From assembly GCA_023374025.1 (NCBI GenBank), contig SIJG01000172.1, forward strand, positions 134,720 to 198,719: a DNA stretch of 64,000 nucleotides, given 5' to 3'. A model generated the notes under the pieces. The model was not told the origin of the DNA. It was given only the letters and a program-made list of their open reading frames with translations, and did not search any database. This stretch comes from Heterodera schachtii. Its lineage: Eukaryota > Nematoda > Chromadorea > Rhabditida > Heteroderidae. A program made the position numbers and the translations under genes. Of this stretch, positions 24,149 to 34,177 are shown piece after piece. Position 1 is the first letter of the stretch, and each line of letters begins with the position of its first letter.

Positions 24149-24396
24149 TGTTAGAAATAAAAGGGGACGGACTTTGGGGACAGGGCTGGGATTGTTGGAC
24201 CACACTTTCACTCAACTCAATACAATTCGAAGCCCACAAAATAGTCAGAAGAGAACGAGCACAATTATTTATTAAAACAATAAAACTAACAATAATTACG
24301 AACTGAGGGAAAGGCAATTAACAAAACAAATAAAGAAAGGACGCCAACAAAACGCCAAACTAATTTAAATAATGAAAAGGTCACAAATATCCAACA
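24149..24396 (-). repeat. 3' LTR of the gag-protease retrotransposon
   Basis: 248 bp, paired with 27,403-27,644. The half nearest the internal region is essentially identical to its partner. The outer half differs by several substitutions and small indels. Confidence 0.85.
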
Positions 24397-24469
24397 TCCC
24401 GGCCCTTTAACGAAAAAAGCGTCCCCTGCTTTTTCCCGCAAAAGGTTGGAGTTCGGCCAGAGCAGCGTC

Positions 24470-26737
24470 TCATTGGTTCCCAAGGTTCGGCAAGGTGCGA
24501 TCATGAAGCCGATCGGTGGCATAGGGCCGAAAACGCGAAGTCCCAAAAGGTCGATTTTCAACTCGACGAGAATCAGCCCGATTTCTCGAAGAGTTCAAAA
24601 ATTGGCCTAGGGATTCAACCCGAATTCCCAATGGATTTGGTGCACCAGAATCCTTACGGTTATCATACTGACGAACCGTTGAAACGAAATTTTTCTTTTG
24701 ATGGGTCCTAATTTTCAAATCACTTAAACCATCCCCCCTTTCTCTCTGTGCAATTGTCCCCAATTGCAAATGCATTTCGCCCTGATTGTGCGGTGCCTTC
24801 TTCGCCGTTGGCTTCCAAATCCTTTTCCTTTGGCCAAATTTCGGTTTTTCTTCCACGATCTGTCGCTGCTTCTCTTGTCCTGCCAATTGGAAAATATTGC
24901 CTTCGCATTTCGGTTGCTTTGGCGATTTGCTCCCTTTCTTCGGTTTTTTCGCTTTTTCTCGTTTCGGTGATCCGCATTCAAATTTGGTTTGAAAAATGAC
25001 GGTCTCGAAATCTTTTCGTTCGGAGCTGGTCTTTTCAAATGGGACCATCACTTCATTCACTTCGTCGTAAAGCTTAAATCCCAAATCTCCTAGGGCATTC
25101 GTTCCCAAAAGCAAATCGAAACCGATCGGTGCCTCCGTGATGTTGAAAACACACATCTTTTGTTCAGCCAGGCCTTTACGATGAATTGGGACCGAAACTG
25201 TGCCAAGGCATTTCAATGGATTTCCGTTGACGTCCAAAATTTTTGGATACGATTTGCAGAAATTTGCCTGCCGCAGATTCAAATTTTTCTCAATGACCAA
25301 TTTGTAGAGTAAATTTGCGCTGATCAGCGAAATTTGGGCGCCACCATCCATCATTGCCTTCGTCTCGAGCCCCAAAACATTGACTTGTGTCGCCATTGTT
25401 TTGCCAACCATGAATGCCATTCCTTCTTTTTTGCTGCAATTCGCTCCAAATTCCTTGAAAAATTCAGCAACTTGCGACTCGTGGCACTTTTCCCGGATGT
25501 AATTGTTTGAACGATGCACTACGTTTCTTTGAAATACAACACAATTTTGCCGAAAATTTCTCGGCTCGATTTGCCTTGACTCTTCATTTATTTGCGGCAA
25601 ATTTGTGTTTTGGCTTGGTCGCGGTCGCAAACAGTTGCGAGAAATGTGACCGTACTCATCGCAATTGTAGCATCTGATGTTGGAATAAGGACGCTGATAA
25701 ACATTGGCTGGACGCGACGAAAAATTCCGATTTTGGTGAAAAATTAGGCCATGGTCGTCATAGCTGTTCATCCGATCAGCATTTCTCGAATTCGTGGCCG
25801 TAAAACGTCTTGCGGCTTTTTGAGTGGACTCAGCACGAGCTGCGAGTGAGACGAAATGGTCGAGGCTCATGCCTGGTGTGCGAGAAAGCTCAAGGTTGAG
25901 TGCCAACTCAGGGTTGCCCATTGCGCGAATCAAAAATTTGATTGCGTATTCGTCACAAAAGTGTTGCGTCAGTCCTACATAAGCTTTTTGAACAAGTGCC
26001 GAAATTCGGTTAGCCAGCGAATCGATTGTTTCGTTTTGGCCCCGTTTAACTCCGACCATCAATTCGTCGAACGCGCCCAGCTGTGATGCGTCCGTTTCCT
26101 CCAGTTGGTTCATCATGTCGCGGCGAATCAGCGCGTACTGGAACGGCTGAGTGGCTTTTGCGGCCTCAAATGCACGTTCTGCACGGCCATACACTTTCGT
26201 TTCCAGCGCATTGATGCGCTTTTTGTCGGGCCACTCCGCTGTGTAGACATCAAATTTCTTGAAAAATCGTCTCACTGCGTCGATGCCCTCCGAACCATTC
26301 AAATCCGGGATTTTTTCCAATACAAGGTGGAATTCGAGGCCTTGCAAAACATCGAAATTTTGGTTGGGGTCGGGCGCATTTTGTTGCGGCTGATAACGTT
26401 GCTGCTCAAAATTTGGCTGTGGACAAGTCGGGGCAGGTGTGATGCGTTCGTTCGCGTATAGAAAGGACTGTGGCAGCGGTAGATGCTTCACCAACGGTCG
26501 CTGTTCTCCAAATTCGCGGTTATCAGTAACCCGAAAATTTGCTTGACCTCCTCTTTGACGCTCCAAATTTTCAAACTCTCGCAAACCTCCATGCATTTGT
26601 TGTCCAATTTCCAATTGTTCGTCGCCATATCGTTCGTCGTTGTCATCATCACCCATCAGTTCCACCTCTGTCCTGTTGGTCGTCGTTCTGCGCATTTCCG
26701 TTCCGCTGATTGTTGTCCCGGCGCCCAATGTCCACAT
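24470..26737 (-). CDS. Retrotransposon gag-protease polyprotein
   Basis: 755 residues uninterrupted. Residues ~140-320 are a gag capsid-like helical domain (FHLVLEKIPDLNG, RRFFKKFDVYTAEW). A single CCHC knuckle CYNCDEYGHISRNC is at about 355-368. A retropepsin-like domain is centred on MMDGGAQISLIS at about 460-472. There the usual D-S/T-G-A signature reads D-G-G-A, so the residue after the catalytic Asp is changed. The C-terminal ~200 residues are Lys/Arg-rich and disordered-looking, with no polymerase domains. An intact frame with near-identical LTRs suggests recent movement. The start at 26,737 is the first Met of a frame preceded by the leader and primer-binding site. Confidence 0.8.
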   Translation of the reverse strand: MWTLGAGTTISGTEMRRTTTNRTEVELMGDDDNDERYGDEQLEIGQQMHGGLREFENLERQRGGQANFRVTDNREFGEQRPLVKHLPLPQSFLYANERITPAPTCPQPNFEQQRYQPQQNAPDPNQNFDVLQGLEFHLVLEKIPDLNGSEGIDAVRRFFKKFDVYTAEWPDKKRINALETKVYGRAERAFEAAKATQPFQYALIRRDMMNQLEETDASQLGAFDELMVGVKRGQNETIDSLANRISALVQKAYVGLTQHFCDEYAIKFLIRAMGNPELALNLELSRTPGMSLDHFVSLAARAESTQKAARRFTATNSRNADRMNSYDDHGLIFHQNRNFSSRPANVYQRPYSNIRCYNCDEYGHISRNCLRPRPSQNTNLPQINEESRQIEPRNFRQNCVVFQRNVVHRSNNYIREKCHESQVAEFFKEFGANCSKKEGMAFMVGKTMATQVNVLGLETKAMMDGGAQISLISANLLYKLVIEKNLNLRQANFCKSYPKILDVNGNPLKCLGTVSVPIHRKGLAEQKMCVFNITEAPIGFDLLLGTNALGDLGFKLYDEVNEVMVPFEKTSSERKDFETVIFQTKFECGSPKREKAKKPKKGSKSPKQPKCEGNIFQLAGQEKQRQIVEEKPKFGQRKRIWKPTAKKAPHNQGEMHLQLGTIAQRERGDGLSDLKIRTHQKKNFVSTVRQYDNRKDSGAPNPLGIRVESLGQFLNSSRNRADSRRVENRPFGTSRFRPYATDRLHDRTLPNLGNQ

Positions 26738-27387
26738 TCAACAAACGACGTCGCAGTTCGTCTTCGCTCATTTCATTTTCCACCAATCCGTTGTCATTGG
26801 GATTATGCGCGACCACAGAAGAATCGAAGCATTTCGGTTGAATTGAAATAACGGCGGGTCGTTTCCATAGACAGAACGTTGGTTCAAATTCTGTGCGGTG
26901 AATGGTGGGTGCGCTCGAAGTGCGACGCCGTCGTTAATTCAGCACAATCCCCGCATTTGCTGCTTGTCGGCGGGTCAAGTAAGGGCTCCGCACAAATGCC
27001 ATTTTCTTTCGTCAAAAAAAAAAAATTTCGCCGATTTGCTGTTTTTCCGTCGTTCAGCAAAATTTGATGATTTTGAGGCGGTTGGCGTGGCGAAAGTGAA
27101 GTTCAACCCGAACTTTTCAAACCGCAATCAAATGAAAGTCCAACCGGATCTTTCTAGGCAAAGTCCAATAGGATCTTCCCCTTTTCCGCCGCTTTTTATG
27201 CAAAATTCAACCGAACTTTCAAATTTCCACTCGCTTTTTGTTAGGAAAGTTCAGACCCGAATCTTTCCACTAATGCCAGCAGATAAAATTGCTCTTTTAT
27301 CGTTCAAACCGAATCGATAAAAATTTCCTCCGCTTCCTTCACTTTCTTAAAACTTTGGATGGGAACCGATAAGATTGTTGCTGCTCT

Positions 27388-27402
27388 GTTCCAGGAGCGC
27401 CA
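27388..27402 (-). other. Primer-binding site of the gag-protease element
   Basis: Read on the minus strand, TGGCGCTCCTGGAAC directly follows the 5' LTR. TGG complementary to a tRNA 3' CCA is the normal start of a reverse-transcription primer site. The tRNA species is not assigned. Confidence 0.65.
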
Positions 27403-27644
27403 TGTTGGAAATAAAAGGGGGACTTTTGGTGACAGGGCTGGGACTGTTGGACAAAACTTAACTCAACTCAAACAATTCGAAGCCCACAAATAGTCAGAGG
27501 AGAAAGGGCACAATATTTATTAAAACAATAAAACTAACAATAATTACGAACTGAGGGAAAGGCAATTAACAAAACAAATAAAGAAAGGACGCCAACAAAA
27601 CGCCAAACTAATTTAAATAATGAAAAGGTCACAAATATCCAACA
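27403..27644 (-). repeat. 5' LTR of the gag-protease retrotransposon
   Basis: 242 bp with the same TG...CA ends as its partner. It is followed by the second copy of the ATAT target duplication (27,645-27,648) and then the resumed HTH-family reading frame. Confidence 0.85.
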
Positions 27645-27933
27645 ATATAAACAAAAAGGAAAATATTCACATAATGAATGGAACCAAAATTATGAATTAA
27701 TTGGCCAGAAAATTGGAGTGAGCTCTGCAACACTTAATAAATGGAAGAAACAATTTGGCATTAGTAGTAAAATAAAGGAGAATGAAAAAATGGAAAAAAT
27801 GAAAATTTATTGGCAAATGAAAAAAGAAAACCCAAAAATGAGTGATAATGCAATTGCCAAAATTGTGAACACTTCAAATCAGAATATTTCCAATTGGAAG
27901 AAACAATTTGGGAAAGAAATGTTTGAGAATTGA

Positions 27934-28436
27934 AAAACGAATGGTTTTAGAATTTTTCATACCCATTTAATACATTAACAAACAATTTTCTACAGTTAAT
28001 TGAATAAAAAATCACATAAATGTTCGAAAATTCCCCCATTGACTAAGATAACAAGAATCAAAGCGCTTCCGAAAATTGGCAATAATTGTCGCACTAATTT
28101 TATGCTATTTTTAACAATGCCAATTATTACCAAAATGACATTTTTGGGCAAACTAATAGCCACTATTAAACAGGCAATTAGGCGATAATATTTTCACAAA
28201 ATTTCAGAACTGGGCTTCATTGCTAATAATTGTTGGGAATGGGACACAACAATAATCACTCATATTTATTTTAAAAAACTTGCAATTTATAATATTAAAT
28301 AATTTATTTAATTCTAAAATGAATCAATTTTTTCGATTAAAAAAATACGCGTAATTCTTTTTAAAGGAAATAAAAAATAAATAATGAATACAATATTAAA
28401 TAAAGAAAATTAAAAACTAAAATCATTAATTAAAAT
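27934..28436. other. Intergenic sequence, no gene seen
   Basis: AT-rich 3' flank of the split HTH copy. A short open frame near 28,000-28,188 is unsupported by any domain or composition signal. TGTTGGGAATGGGACACAACA at about 28,232 resembles an LTR terminus of the local Gypsy family but cannot be extended. Confidence 0.4.
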
Positions 28437-28451
28437 GGGCGCGCAGCGCCC
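28437..28451. repeat. Perfect GC hairpin
   Basis: GGGCGC-GCA-GCGCCC, a 6-bp perfect stem with a 3-nt loop embedded in sequence that is mostly A/T. No gene start or end is adjacent, so a terminator role is not supported. Confidence 0.5.
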
Positions 28452-28839
28452 GTCTGAATCAACAAAATTTAAAAAACGGATGCGAAGCGCTCGTCCGAGC
28501 TTTGAGGAAAATGTGAGACTCTGATCAATTTCCCTTGCCCGCCCGTCCGCGGCCCAACAAATTTCTCTTGAAGCTTGGGCTCCCAACTTAAATTTTCAAA
28601 ATCCGCATTTGGTTGTCAAAAATCAAAATTTTGGAAAATTTTATTCAAATAAAAAAAATGTTTTTTGCGGCGCGCTTTTTCCTAATTGATAAAGAATAAA
28701 AAGTCACACAGTGAAAAATCAACATATCGCCATAATTTGAAAAATTGGGAGTTTTTTGTAGCAGTTTTACATAAAATGGCCATTTTTAAGAATTTTGCTG
28801 GCTGGGCAGTAGCAGCTACCGCAAGGTACGTGGCCGGAT

Positions 28840-29010
28840 GTTCGTGCAGCAGCAGCTACCGGAATATGCGTGGGTCTTCGCGCCACGCTTTGTCCGCAGG
28901 GTAGTCACTTTGTTCGCTGGGTAACTTGTCCGCTGGGTAGACACTTGTCCCACTTTGTCTGCTGGGTAGACACTTTGTCTGGTGGTCGACACTTTGTCTT
29001 ATTTGGCCAT
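28840..29010. repeat. Degenerate tandem repeat with CTGGGTAGACACTTTGTC-like units
   Basis: Five to six imperfect 18-22-bp units around GCTGGGTAGACACTTTGTC lie between about 28,893 and 29,000, next to a GC-rich stretch with CAGCAGCAGC. Short frames across it are not convincing as coding. Confidence 0.45.
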
Positions 29011-29054
29011 AACTTCCGCGCGCCGCAACTCCGGACTTTGAAATAAATTGTGAA

Positions 29055-29110
29055 AATATGCTTCATCCATTTTGAATAACTGAACGACTAACTACTATTT
29101 TCTTATCAAT
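29055..29110 (-). pseudogene. HTH module 2 relic
   Basis: The minus strand retains a decayed ATTTCG...TCGTTCAGTTATTCAAAATGG pattern, matching the AEICKK.G.S...TI.KW core of module 2. Related relics at 50,030-50,100 and 50,215-50,290 share the same flanks, so the three belong to one dispersed repeat. Confidence 0.4.
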
Positions 29111-29300
29111 TTCGGTATTTGAATTCAAAAATTCCGATTCTAAAAATTTAGAAGGAAAAACCCTCCAAAATTGTGGCAGTCTCTCATTCTCATGTTATTC
29201 GGCTTATCTTTTTTGACCGTATCACATTTTTCGAAAAAAAAGAAAAAAGCACCAAAAATAATATATTAAATTGAAAAAGCACAAGCATTCACTCTTCTTC

Positions 29301-29992
29301 TCAGGCTGTTCTCTGAAACATTTCTTCTCCAAATTGACTCTTCCAATTGAAAATGCTCTTTTGGTGTATTTTCAATACTTTTGCAATTTCCTTGTCACTT
29401 ATTTTAGGCTTTTCTCTTTTTATTTTCCAATAAATTTTCATATTTTCCATTTTTTCGTTTTCCGTTATTTTGCAAAAAATGCCAAAGTTTTTCTTCCATT
29501 TGTTAATTGTTCCATAGCTAATTCCGATTTTCTTGCAAATTTCAGCATAATTTTGCTTCCATTCATTTTTTGAATATTTTCTTTTTGTTTATATTCATTT
29601 GTCATTTTAATGAATTTTTGCACACTTTCAAACTTTTCTTCATCAGTTTTTGATTTGTGACATTTCTTTTTTTGAAGTCCGAATTCTTTTATCCATTCAT
29701 AAATTTTAATTCGATTTGTCCCTAATTTCTTAGCTATTTTTATTTCAATTTTATTCCATTCTTTTGTTGAATATTTTCTTCCTTTTTGCTTTATTTTTTC
29801 TTTTATTTTATAGTATTTTTCAATGATTTGTCTTTTTTCTTCCAATTTTTCTTCTTCTTTTTCTTCCCATTTTTCTCCAAATATTTCATCAAATGATTTC
29901 TGTTGTAAATTTTTCTTTTTTGATTCAACATAATTAAAATTAATTAGGACGATCAAAAATAAAATTAAAACGAATAATGGGCATAATCCATT
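29301..29992 (-). pseudogene. Secreted triple-HTH family copy with two frameshifts
   Basis: The minus-strand ATG at 29,990-29,992 is out of frame with the signal peptide by one base (a deletion directly after the start). The next frame carries the signal peptide end, KKNLQQKSFDEIFGEKWE, HTH module 1 and the linker. A second frameshift near 29,580 leads into module 2 (EICKKIGISYGTINKWKK) and a complete module 3 ending EEMFQRTA with a stop at 29,301. All three modules are present, so decay is recent and slight. Confidence 0.8.
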
Positions 29993-30369
29993 TTAAAAAG
30001 ATGGAAATATTTCTAGAAACAAATTAAATATTAAAACATTCAAAAATGAATTTATTTAATTTGAAAGTAATTAATCAATTCAATTACATACACAATTAAT
30101 ATATTTTCTCAAAAACAATTTATTAAAATTTTTAATAAGATTGTAAATGATTTCATTGCAAATTAATAATAATAATATATTTTCTTAGAATAATAATTTT
30201 AAGAAGATTGTATTTTAATAAAAAAAAATAAAGTAATGCCATGATTAAATAAACATTTTTATTCTACTGATAAAATATTTTTTTTTATTCCCTACTTTCA
30301 TTCCAATTTTGATGACATTTTGCCCTATATTTTTAACTTTGGGAATATTTTTCGGTTCCAGTTAATTTT
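29993..30369 (-). promoter_or_regulatory. Upstream module, type B, of the preceding minus-strand copy
   Basis: From the start codon outward: TTTCTAGAAACAAATTAAAT, a conserved AT-rich stretch with AATTTGAAAG, then CTACTGATAAAATATT and CCCTACTTTCATT at about 30,270-30,305. The same order precedes the copies at 23,752, 31,225, 32,878, 38,895 and 51,255. Confidence 0.45.
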
Positions 30370-30612
30370 AAAAAAAAAAGAAAGCATATATAGAATTGAT
30401 AAGCAAATATTTAGAAAGAAGAAAAGTCAAATTATAACTGAGAAAGAAAAGATTGAAAAAACGAAAATTTATTTGGGAAATAATTTCAATATTTATTTTA
30501 AAGAAAGGCAATAAAATTATGCAAAATTTGAGAAATTCTTAGTAACTTCAGAAATTGCAAAATTGTTAAAAATAAAAAAAAATACCATTAAAATAGAAAA
30601 AAAAATCGGCTC
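30370..30612 (+). pseudogene. HTH-family 3' relic
   Basis: The frame around 30,380-30,470 reads SQIITEKEKIEKTKIYLG, matching the linker between modules 2 and 3. EIAKLLKIKKNTIK follows at about 30,550-30,600, matching module 3, with stops between. It is a decayed 3' part of a copy without promoter or signal peptide. Confidence 0.6.
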
Positions 30613-31224
30613 GTTAATTTAATAAAAAAATTTTAAATAAAAAATATATTTATTCAAAGATAAGTTTTCTTCCATATTTTCTACTTGTTTTAGTTAGATT
30701 TTCAAAAAAAAAAAAATTATTATGGTTTTTCATAAAATTGGTGCATAATAATTTGTAATTATTTATCCATCGTTTGGCGTTTTGTCCTTTTTACTTTTGT
30801 TTGCCCAAATATAACCAAACTGTACAATTAAGATAAAGCCAAACTATAGAATTAAAATGAAATGGATGTCTAATTGAAATTGGATTTTCCGTCTTTTTAA
30901 ATCAAATCACTATTCTAATACAATCACTTTTATTTGTGTTAAAAAATCTTTTCTATTATTGATCAAGTTAATAAGCAGTAATTACATCAATTGATTTTGA
31001 ACGAAATTTATTTTTTGATCAGTAGAGATAAAAATGTTTATTTAATCGAGGAATTACTTTATTTTTTTTTCATTATAATTTATATAAAATTATTTAATAA
31101 ATAATAGTGAGAAATTTTATTAATTCTATTACTAATTGCCGTGAATAATATGCTGTCAAATTAAAATAATAAATCATTTTAATTCTATAAATTTAATTTG
31201 TTTTAGAAATATATCATCTTTGAA
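30613..31224 (+). promoter_or_regulatory. Distal and proximal upstream module (type B) of a deleted copy
   Basis: About 30,780-30,900 holds a conserved distal element (CAATTAAGATAAAGCC, TTGAAATTGGATTTTCCG) that also occurs at 31,610-31,690 and, inverted, at 33,500-33,590 and 51,800-51,920. 31,010-31,060 has TTTTGATCAGTAGAGAT and 31,195-31,222 has TTTTAGAAATATATCATC directly before the ATG. No coding sequence. Confidence 0.5.
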
Positions 31225-31358
31225 ATGAAATTATGCCAATTATTCTCTTTAAGAAAATCCAAAAATGAGTGATAATGCAATTGCTAAAATTGTTAACACT
31301 TCAAATCAGAACATTTGTAATTGAAAGAAAAAATGGGGAAGAAATGTTTGAGAATTGA
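31225..31358 (+). pseudogene. Secreted triple-HTH family copy, internally deleted
   Basis: ATG and the first nine codons of the signal peptide (MKLCQLFSL) are joined by an internal deletion directly to module 3 (NPKMSDNAIAKIVNTSNQNICN), then a stop. The upstream module is intact, so the locus could be transcribed but gives no family protein. Confidence 0.75.
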
Positions 31359-32210
31359 AAAACGGATGATTGTAAGAAATTGCATTGAGCCCCTCGCCGA
31401 TGGAATTTTTTCTTATATTTTAACATTGTACTGCTGATGAGTGGTTGTCTTATGATTTTTTCATGAATATAAAGTCTGCTAATTTCAGACCAAAAAAAAA
31501 GAATTTATGTAGAAAAAAATAAAAAAGCTTTTTGAAAAATTAACAAAAAGGGAAGAAAATATTCAGCGATAGCGCCCTTACCCCTTTCCCTGATTTTTTG
31601 TGACAAACCTATAAACTGTAGAATTAAGAGGATTTGGCTGTCTGATCGAAATTGGATTTTACGTCTTCCTCCCCATCCGCGAATTTGCCAACCATTTTTT
31701 AACTTTGAACTTTATAATTAAAAAATTATATGAGAATCACACATTCTAAAAATCTCTTAAAAAATAATATTAAAAATAATTTTTTTTTCTGTTACTGATC
31801 AAATAAATAAGAGGTAATTACATCAAATGGTTTTCTTCAATCCAGTTTTGATTATAAATTCGTGGTTTTCAGTTTACACGAATTTCTTTTCCTTATTTTT
31901 TTGCATAATATAATATTTTCGATTTGACCAATTTAGTAAATTATATATTTTTTTTTAATTTTGTGTTTCGCCATTTTTTTTTTGGCTTCCCATTTGCCAT
32001 TGTCAATATATAATATTTAATCAATCGGAAATAATTTATTTAGAATGTATGATTTTCGAAAAGTTTTATGAATAATTTTAATTGAAAATTTTTAAATGCT
32101 AGAAAATCACAGAATAAAGGATTAAAGTCAGGACAGGAAAAACAAGAAAAATAAAATCAAAATTTTCAAAAAAATAAAATTCGTTCTTTTCATTCATCAC
32201 TTAATTCTTT
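31359..32210. other. Intergenic sequence
   Basis: A second copy of the distal upstream element lies at 31,610-31,690 without a gene after it. The rest is AT-rich with poly-T runs. No gene or RNA seen. Confidence 0.5.
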
Positions 32211-32878
32211 CTAAAATTGATTCTTCCATTTTGAAATGGTCGAATGATTAATTCTCATAATTTTCGCAATTTCCCTGTTATTCATTTTTGGATTTTTTTT
32301 TTTTATTTGCAAATAAATTTTTATTTTTTCCATTTTTTTCTTCCTCCATTATCCTTTTCTTACTAATTGTAAATTGTTTCTCCCATTTATTAATTGTTTT
32401 ATGGCTAACTCCAATTTTCTCACAGATTTCGGCATAAATTTGTTCCCATTCTTTTCTCGAATATTTTCTTTTTTGTTTATATTCATTTGTCATTTTAATG
32501 AATTTTTGTAAAATTTCAATTTTTTCTTCATCAGTTTTCGATTTATAGCATTTCTTTTGGTTAAGCCCCAATTCTTTAATCCATTTATAAATTGTTGTTC
32601 ATTTGTTCCCAATTTTTTTGCAATTTTTCTGTCAATTTTCTTCCATTCTTTTGTTGGATATTTCCTTCCTTTCTCCTTTATTTTCTCTTTTATTTTACAA
32701 TATTTTTGAATTTTTTCTCTTTTTTCTTCCAATTTTTGTTCTTCTTTTTCTTCCCATTTTTCTCCAAATATTTCATCAAATGATTTCTGTTGCAAATTTT
32801 TCTTTTTTGGTTCAACAAAATTAATTTTAATTAAGGCGATCAAAATATAATTAAAGAAAATATTTGGAATAATTTCAT
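32211..32878 (-). pseudogene. Secreted triple-HTH family copy with several frameshifts
   Basis: The minus-strand ATG at 32,876-32,878 starts a signal peptide that is frameshifted within ~15 codons. NLQQKSFDEIFGEKWEEKEE and module 1 follow in one frame to about 32,570. A shift leads to the linker and module 2 (EICEKIGVSHKTINKWEKQF), and another shift near 32,345 gives module 3 (NPKMNNREIAKIMRINHSTISKW) ending at 32,211. All three modules are recognisable. Confidence 0.8.
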
Positions 32879-33764
32879 TTTAAAGATGAGATAAATTTCT
32901 AAAAATAAATAAATTTAAAACATTAAAAATGAATTTATTATTTAATTTGACAGAATATTTTCATGGCAAACACATATATATATTCTCAGAATAAATAATT
33001 TTAAGAAGGAAGATTATTATTAAATAAAAAATAAAGTAATTCGTCAATTAAATTAAACATTTTTACCCTATTGATCCAAAAAATATTTATTTTTCCCTAC
33101 TTTCATTGCAATTTTGATGACAAAAGTAGAGTATAACATATTTAAAAATATTTTTTATTTACAAATGCGTAATATTATTGTTTTTAAATGTTCTAATGAT
33201 AATTCAACCAACCGTACTGCCTAGCGGGGGATGCGCCGAAGGCGCTGACCCCGTTATTATTCAAAAATTAAATCTGATTTACAAATGCCTAACTAAATGT
33301 GTCAAATGAAATCCTGAAGTAATAAAGAAAAAATACTGAGATTATAAAATGAATGCAAAATCATTGGGTGTAATTACTGCTTATTAACTTAATCAGTAAA
33401 ATAATCATATTTATTTTTTCATAGAAACATTTTTCTTAAGAGATTATTAGAATTGTGATTAACATATTAATTTTAAATATAAATATTAAATTAAAAATAA
33501 GTTGGCAAATTCGCGGATGAAGAAGAAAACGGAAAATCTAATTTCAATAAGACAGCCAATTCCTCTTAATTCAACGCTTTCGTTATATTAGGGCATCAAA
33601 TTAACTAATTGGATCAGAAGCGGATTTATTTAGATTGAAAACTAAAAATTAGAAACAAAAGTACAAAACATGGACTCAATTGTGGGCAAAAAATTCAAAT
33701 TATTGATCACAAAATATCAAGGCTAGGGTTTTTAAGTTTTAGCTCATATTGGAGCGGAAATAAG
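32879..33764. other. Upstream region of the minus-strand copy, plus intergenic DNA
   Basis: 32,880-33,130 is a type B upstream module (CCCTATTGATCC, TTTCCCTACTTTCATTGCAATTTTGATGAC on the plus strand). 33,500-33,590 is the inverted distal element (GCAAATTCGCGGATG, GAAAATCTAATTTCAAT). Between them a GC hairpin lies at 33,235-33,263. No gene seen. Confidence 0.5.
33235..33263. repeat. GC-rich two-step hairpin
   Basis: CGGGG ... GCGCC-GAA-GGCGC ... CCCCG: an inner perfect 5-bp stem with a GAA loop and an outer 5-bp stem separated by short bulges, in an AT-rich context. Confidence 0.5.
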
Positions 33765-34177
33765 ATTCAACAAGCCAATTCTCCAGTAAGCCAAAATGGG
33801 CCGCGAAAATCAGCGCTCGCCAAGAGGAAGGAGCCACTCTACTGGGAGAACACTACAGAATTGTTGAGACCCATTTTGATGGATTTACTTTTTATGGTCA
33901 GGAGGGTCTCTACCTTTCTCCGGGTGCCACGCTCCTCGACAATTTTGTACGGTTCGGCCTTCAAGTAGACCCAATGAATCCGTGCATACATGAATATGTG
34001 GGGTTTAGCCCTCGCGCGCAAGGGATACTTGTGGATCTTTATCCGATCGAATTGGTCAATACCCGAAACCGAGTCGGAGTTGCCTGGAGAGCGCCTGCAG
34101 TGGTGGAGGAACCTCACCCTCCTCCACGTGACCGAGCACAGCTAACAGAGATGGGCGTTTGGAGAATCATCCCTTGA
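33765..34177 (+). other. Unrecognised coding-like fragment truncated by a DDE_1 transposon
   Basis: An open frame of about 137 codons with balanced, GC-richer codon use (KWAAKISARQEEGATLLGE, FTFYGQEGLYLSPGATLLD, VGVAWRAPAVVEEP) but no ATG at an obvious start and no known domain. Its stop TGA (34,175-34,177) overlaps the first base of the transposon's inverted repeat. The original reading probably continued, and the insertion supplied the stop. It is most likely one exon or fragment of a host or mobile-element gene. Confidence 0.4.

Larger units (their letters stand above)
24149..27644 (-). mobile_element. LTR retrotransposon encoding only gag-protease
   Basis: LTRs at 24,149-24,396 and 27,403-27,644 (TGTT...AACA ends) are very similar, including a shared ~110-bp run without visible differences. 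On the element's own strand, a primer-binding site beginning TGGCGCTCC lies directly inside the 5' LTR (27,388-27,402) and a purine tract (AAGGGCCGGGA; 24,397-24,407) lies next to the 3' LTR. A 4-bp target duplication ATAT flanks it. One long gag-protease frame is present and no reverse transcriptase, RNase H or integrase. It would have to move with enzymes from a related full-length element. Confidence 0.85.
23752..27933 (+). pseudogene. Secreted triple-HTH family copy split by a second LTR retrotransposon
   Basis: The ATG at 23,752 opens a signal peptide (MKSCLILILIVLI...), then KKLQQKSFDEIFGEKWE and HTH module 1. A single-base frameshift lies near 23,995, after which the shifted frame completes module 1 and the linker up to MTNEY at 24,148. 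After the 3.5-kb insertion, 27,645-27,933 encodes module 2 (IGVSSATLNKWKKQFGIS) and an intact module 3 (NPKMSDNAIAKIVNTS..NISNWKKQFG) to a TGA. Apart from one frameshift and the insertion the gene is well preserved, so the insertion looks recent. Confidence 0.85.

Noticed and set aside
26898..27320. Plus-strand gene opposite the retrotransposon leader
   Set aside because: It lies between the 5' LTR and gag of the minus-strand element. The open frame is accidental in the GC-richer leader.
28000..28188. Short Lys/Ile-rich open frame
   Set aside because: No homology, splice or start signals. The composition equals that of noncoding flanks.
28437..28451. Transcription terminator hairpin
   Set aside because: Intrinsic terminators are bacterial. 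The window is eukaryotic and no gene end is adjacent.
32592..32783. Phe-rich membrane protein
   Set aside because: Antisense shadow of HTH-family module 1. Similar shadows occur opposite every copy.
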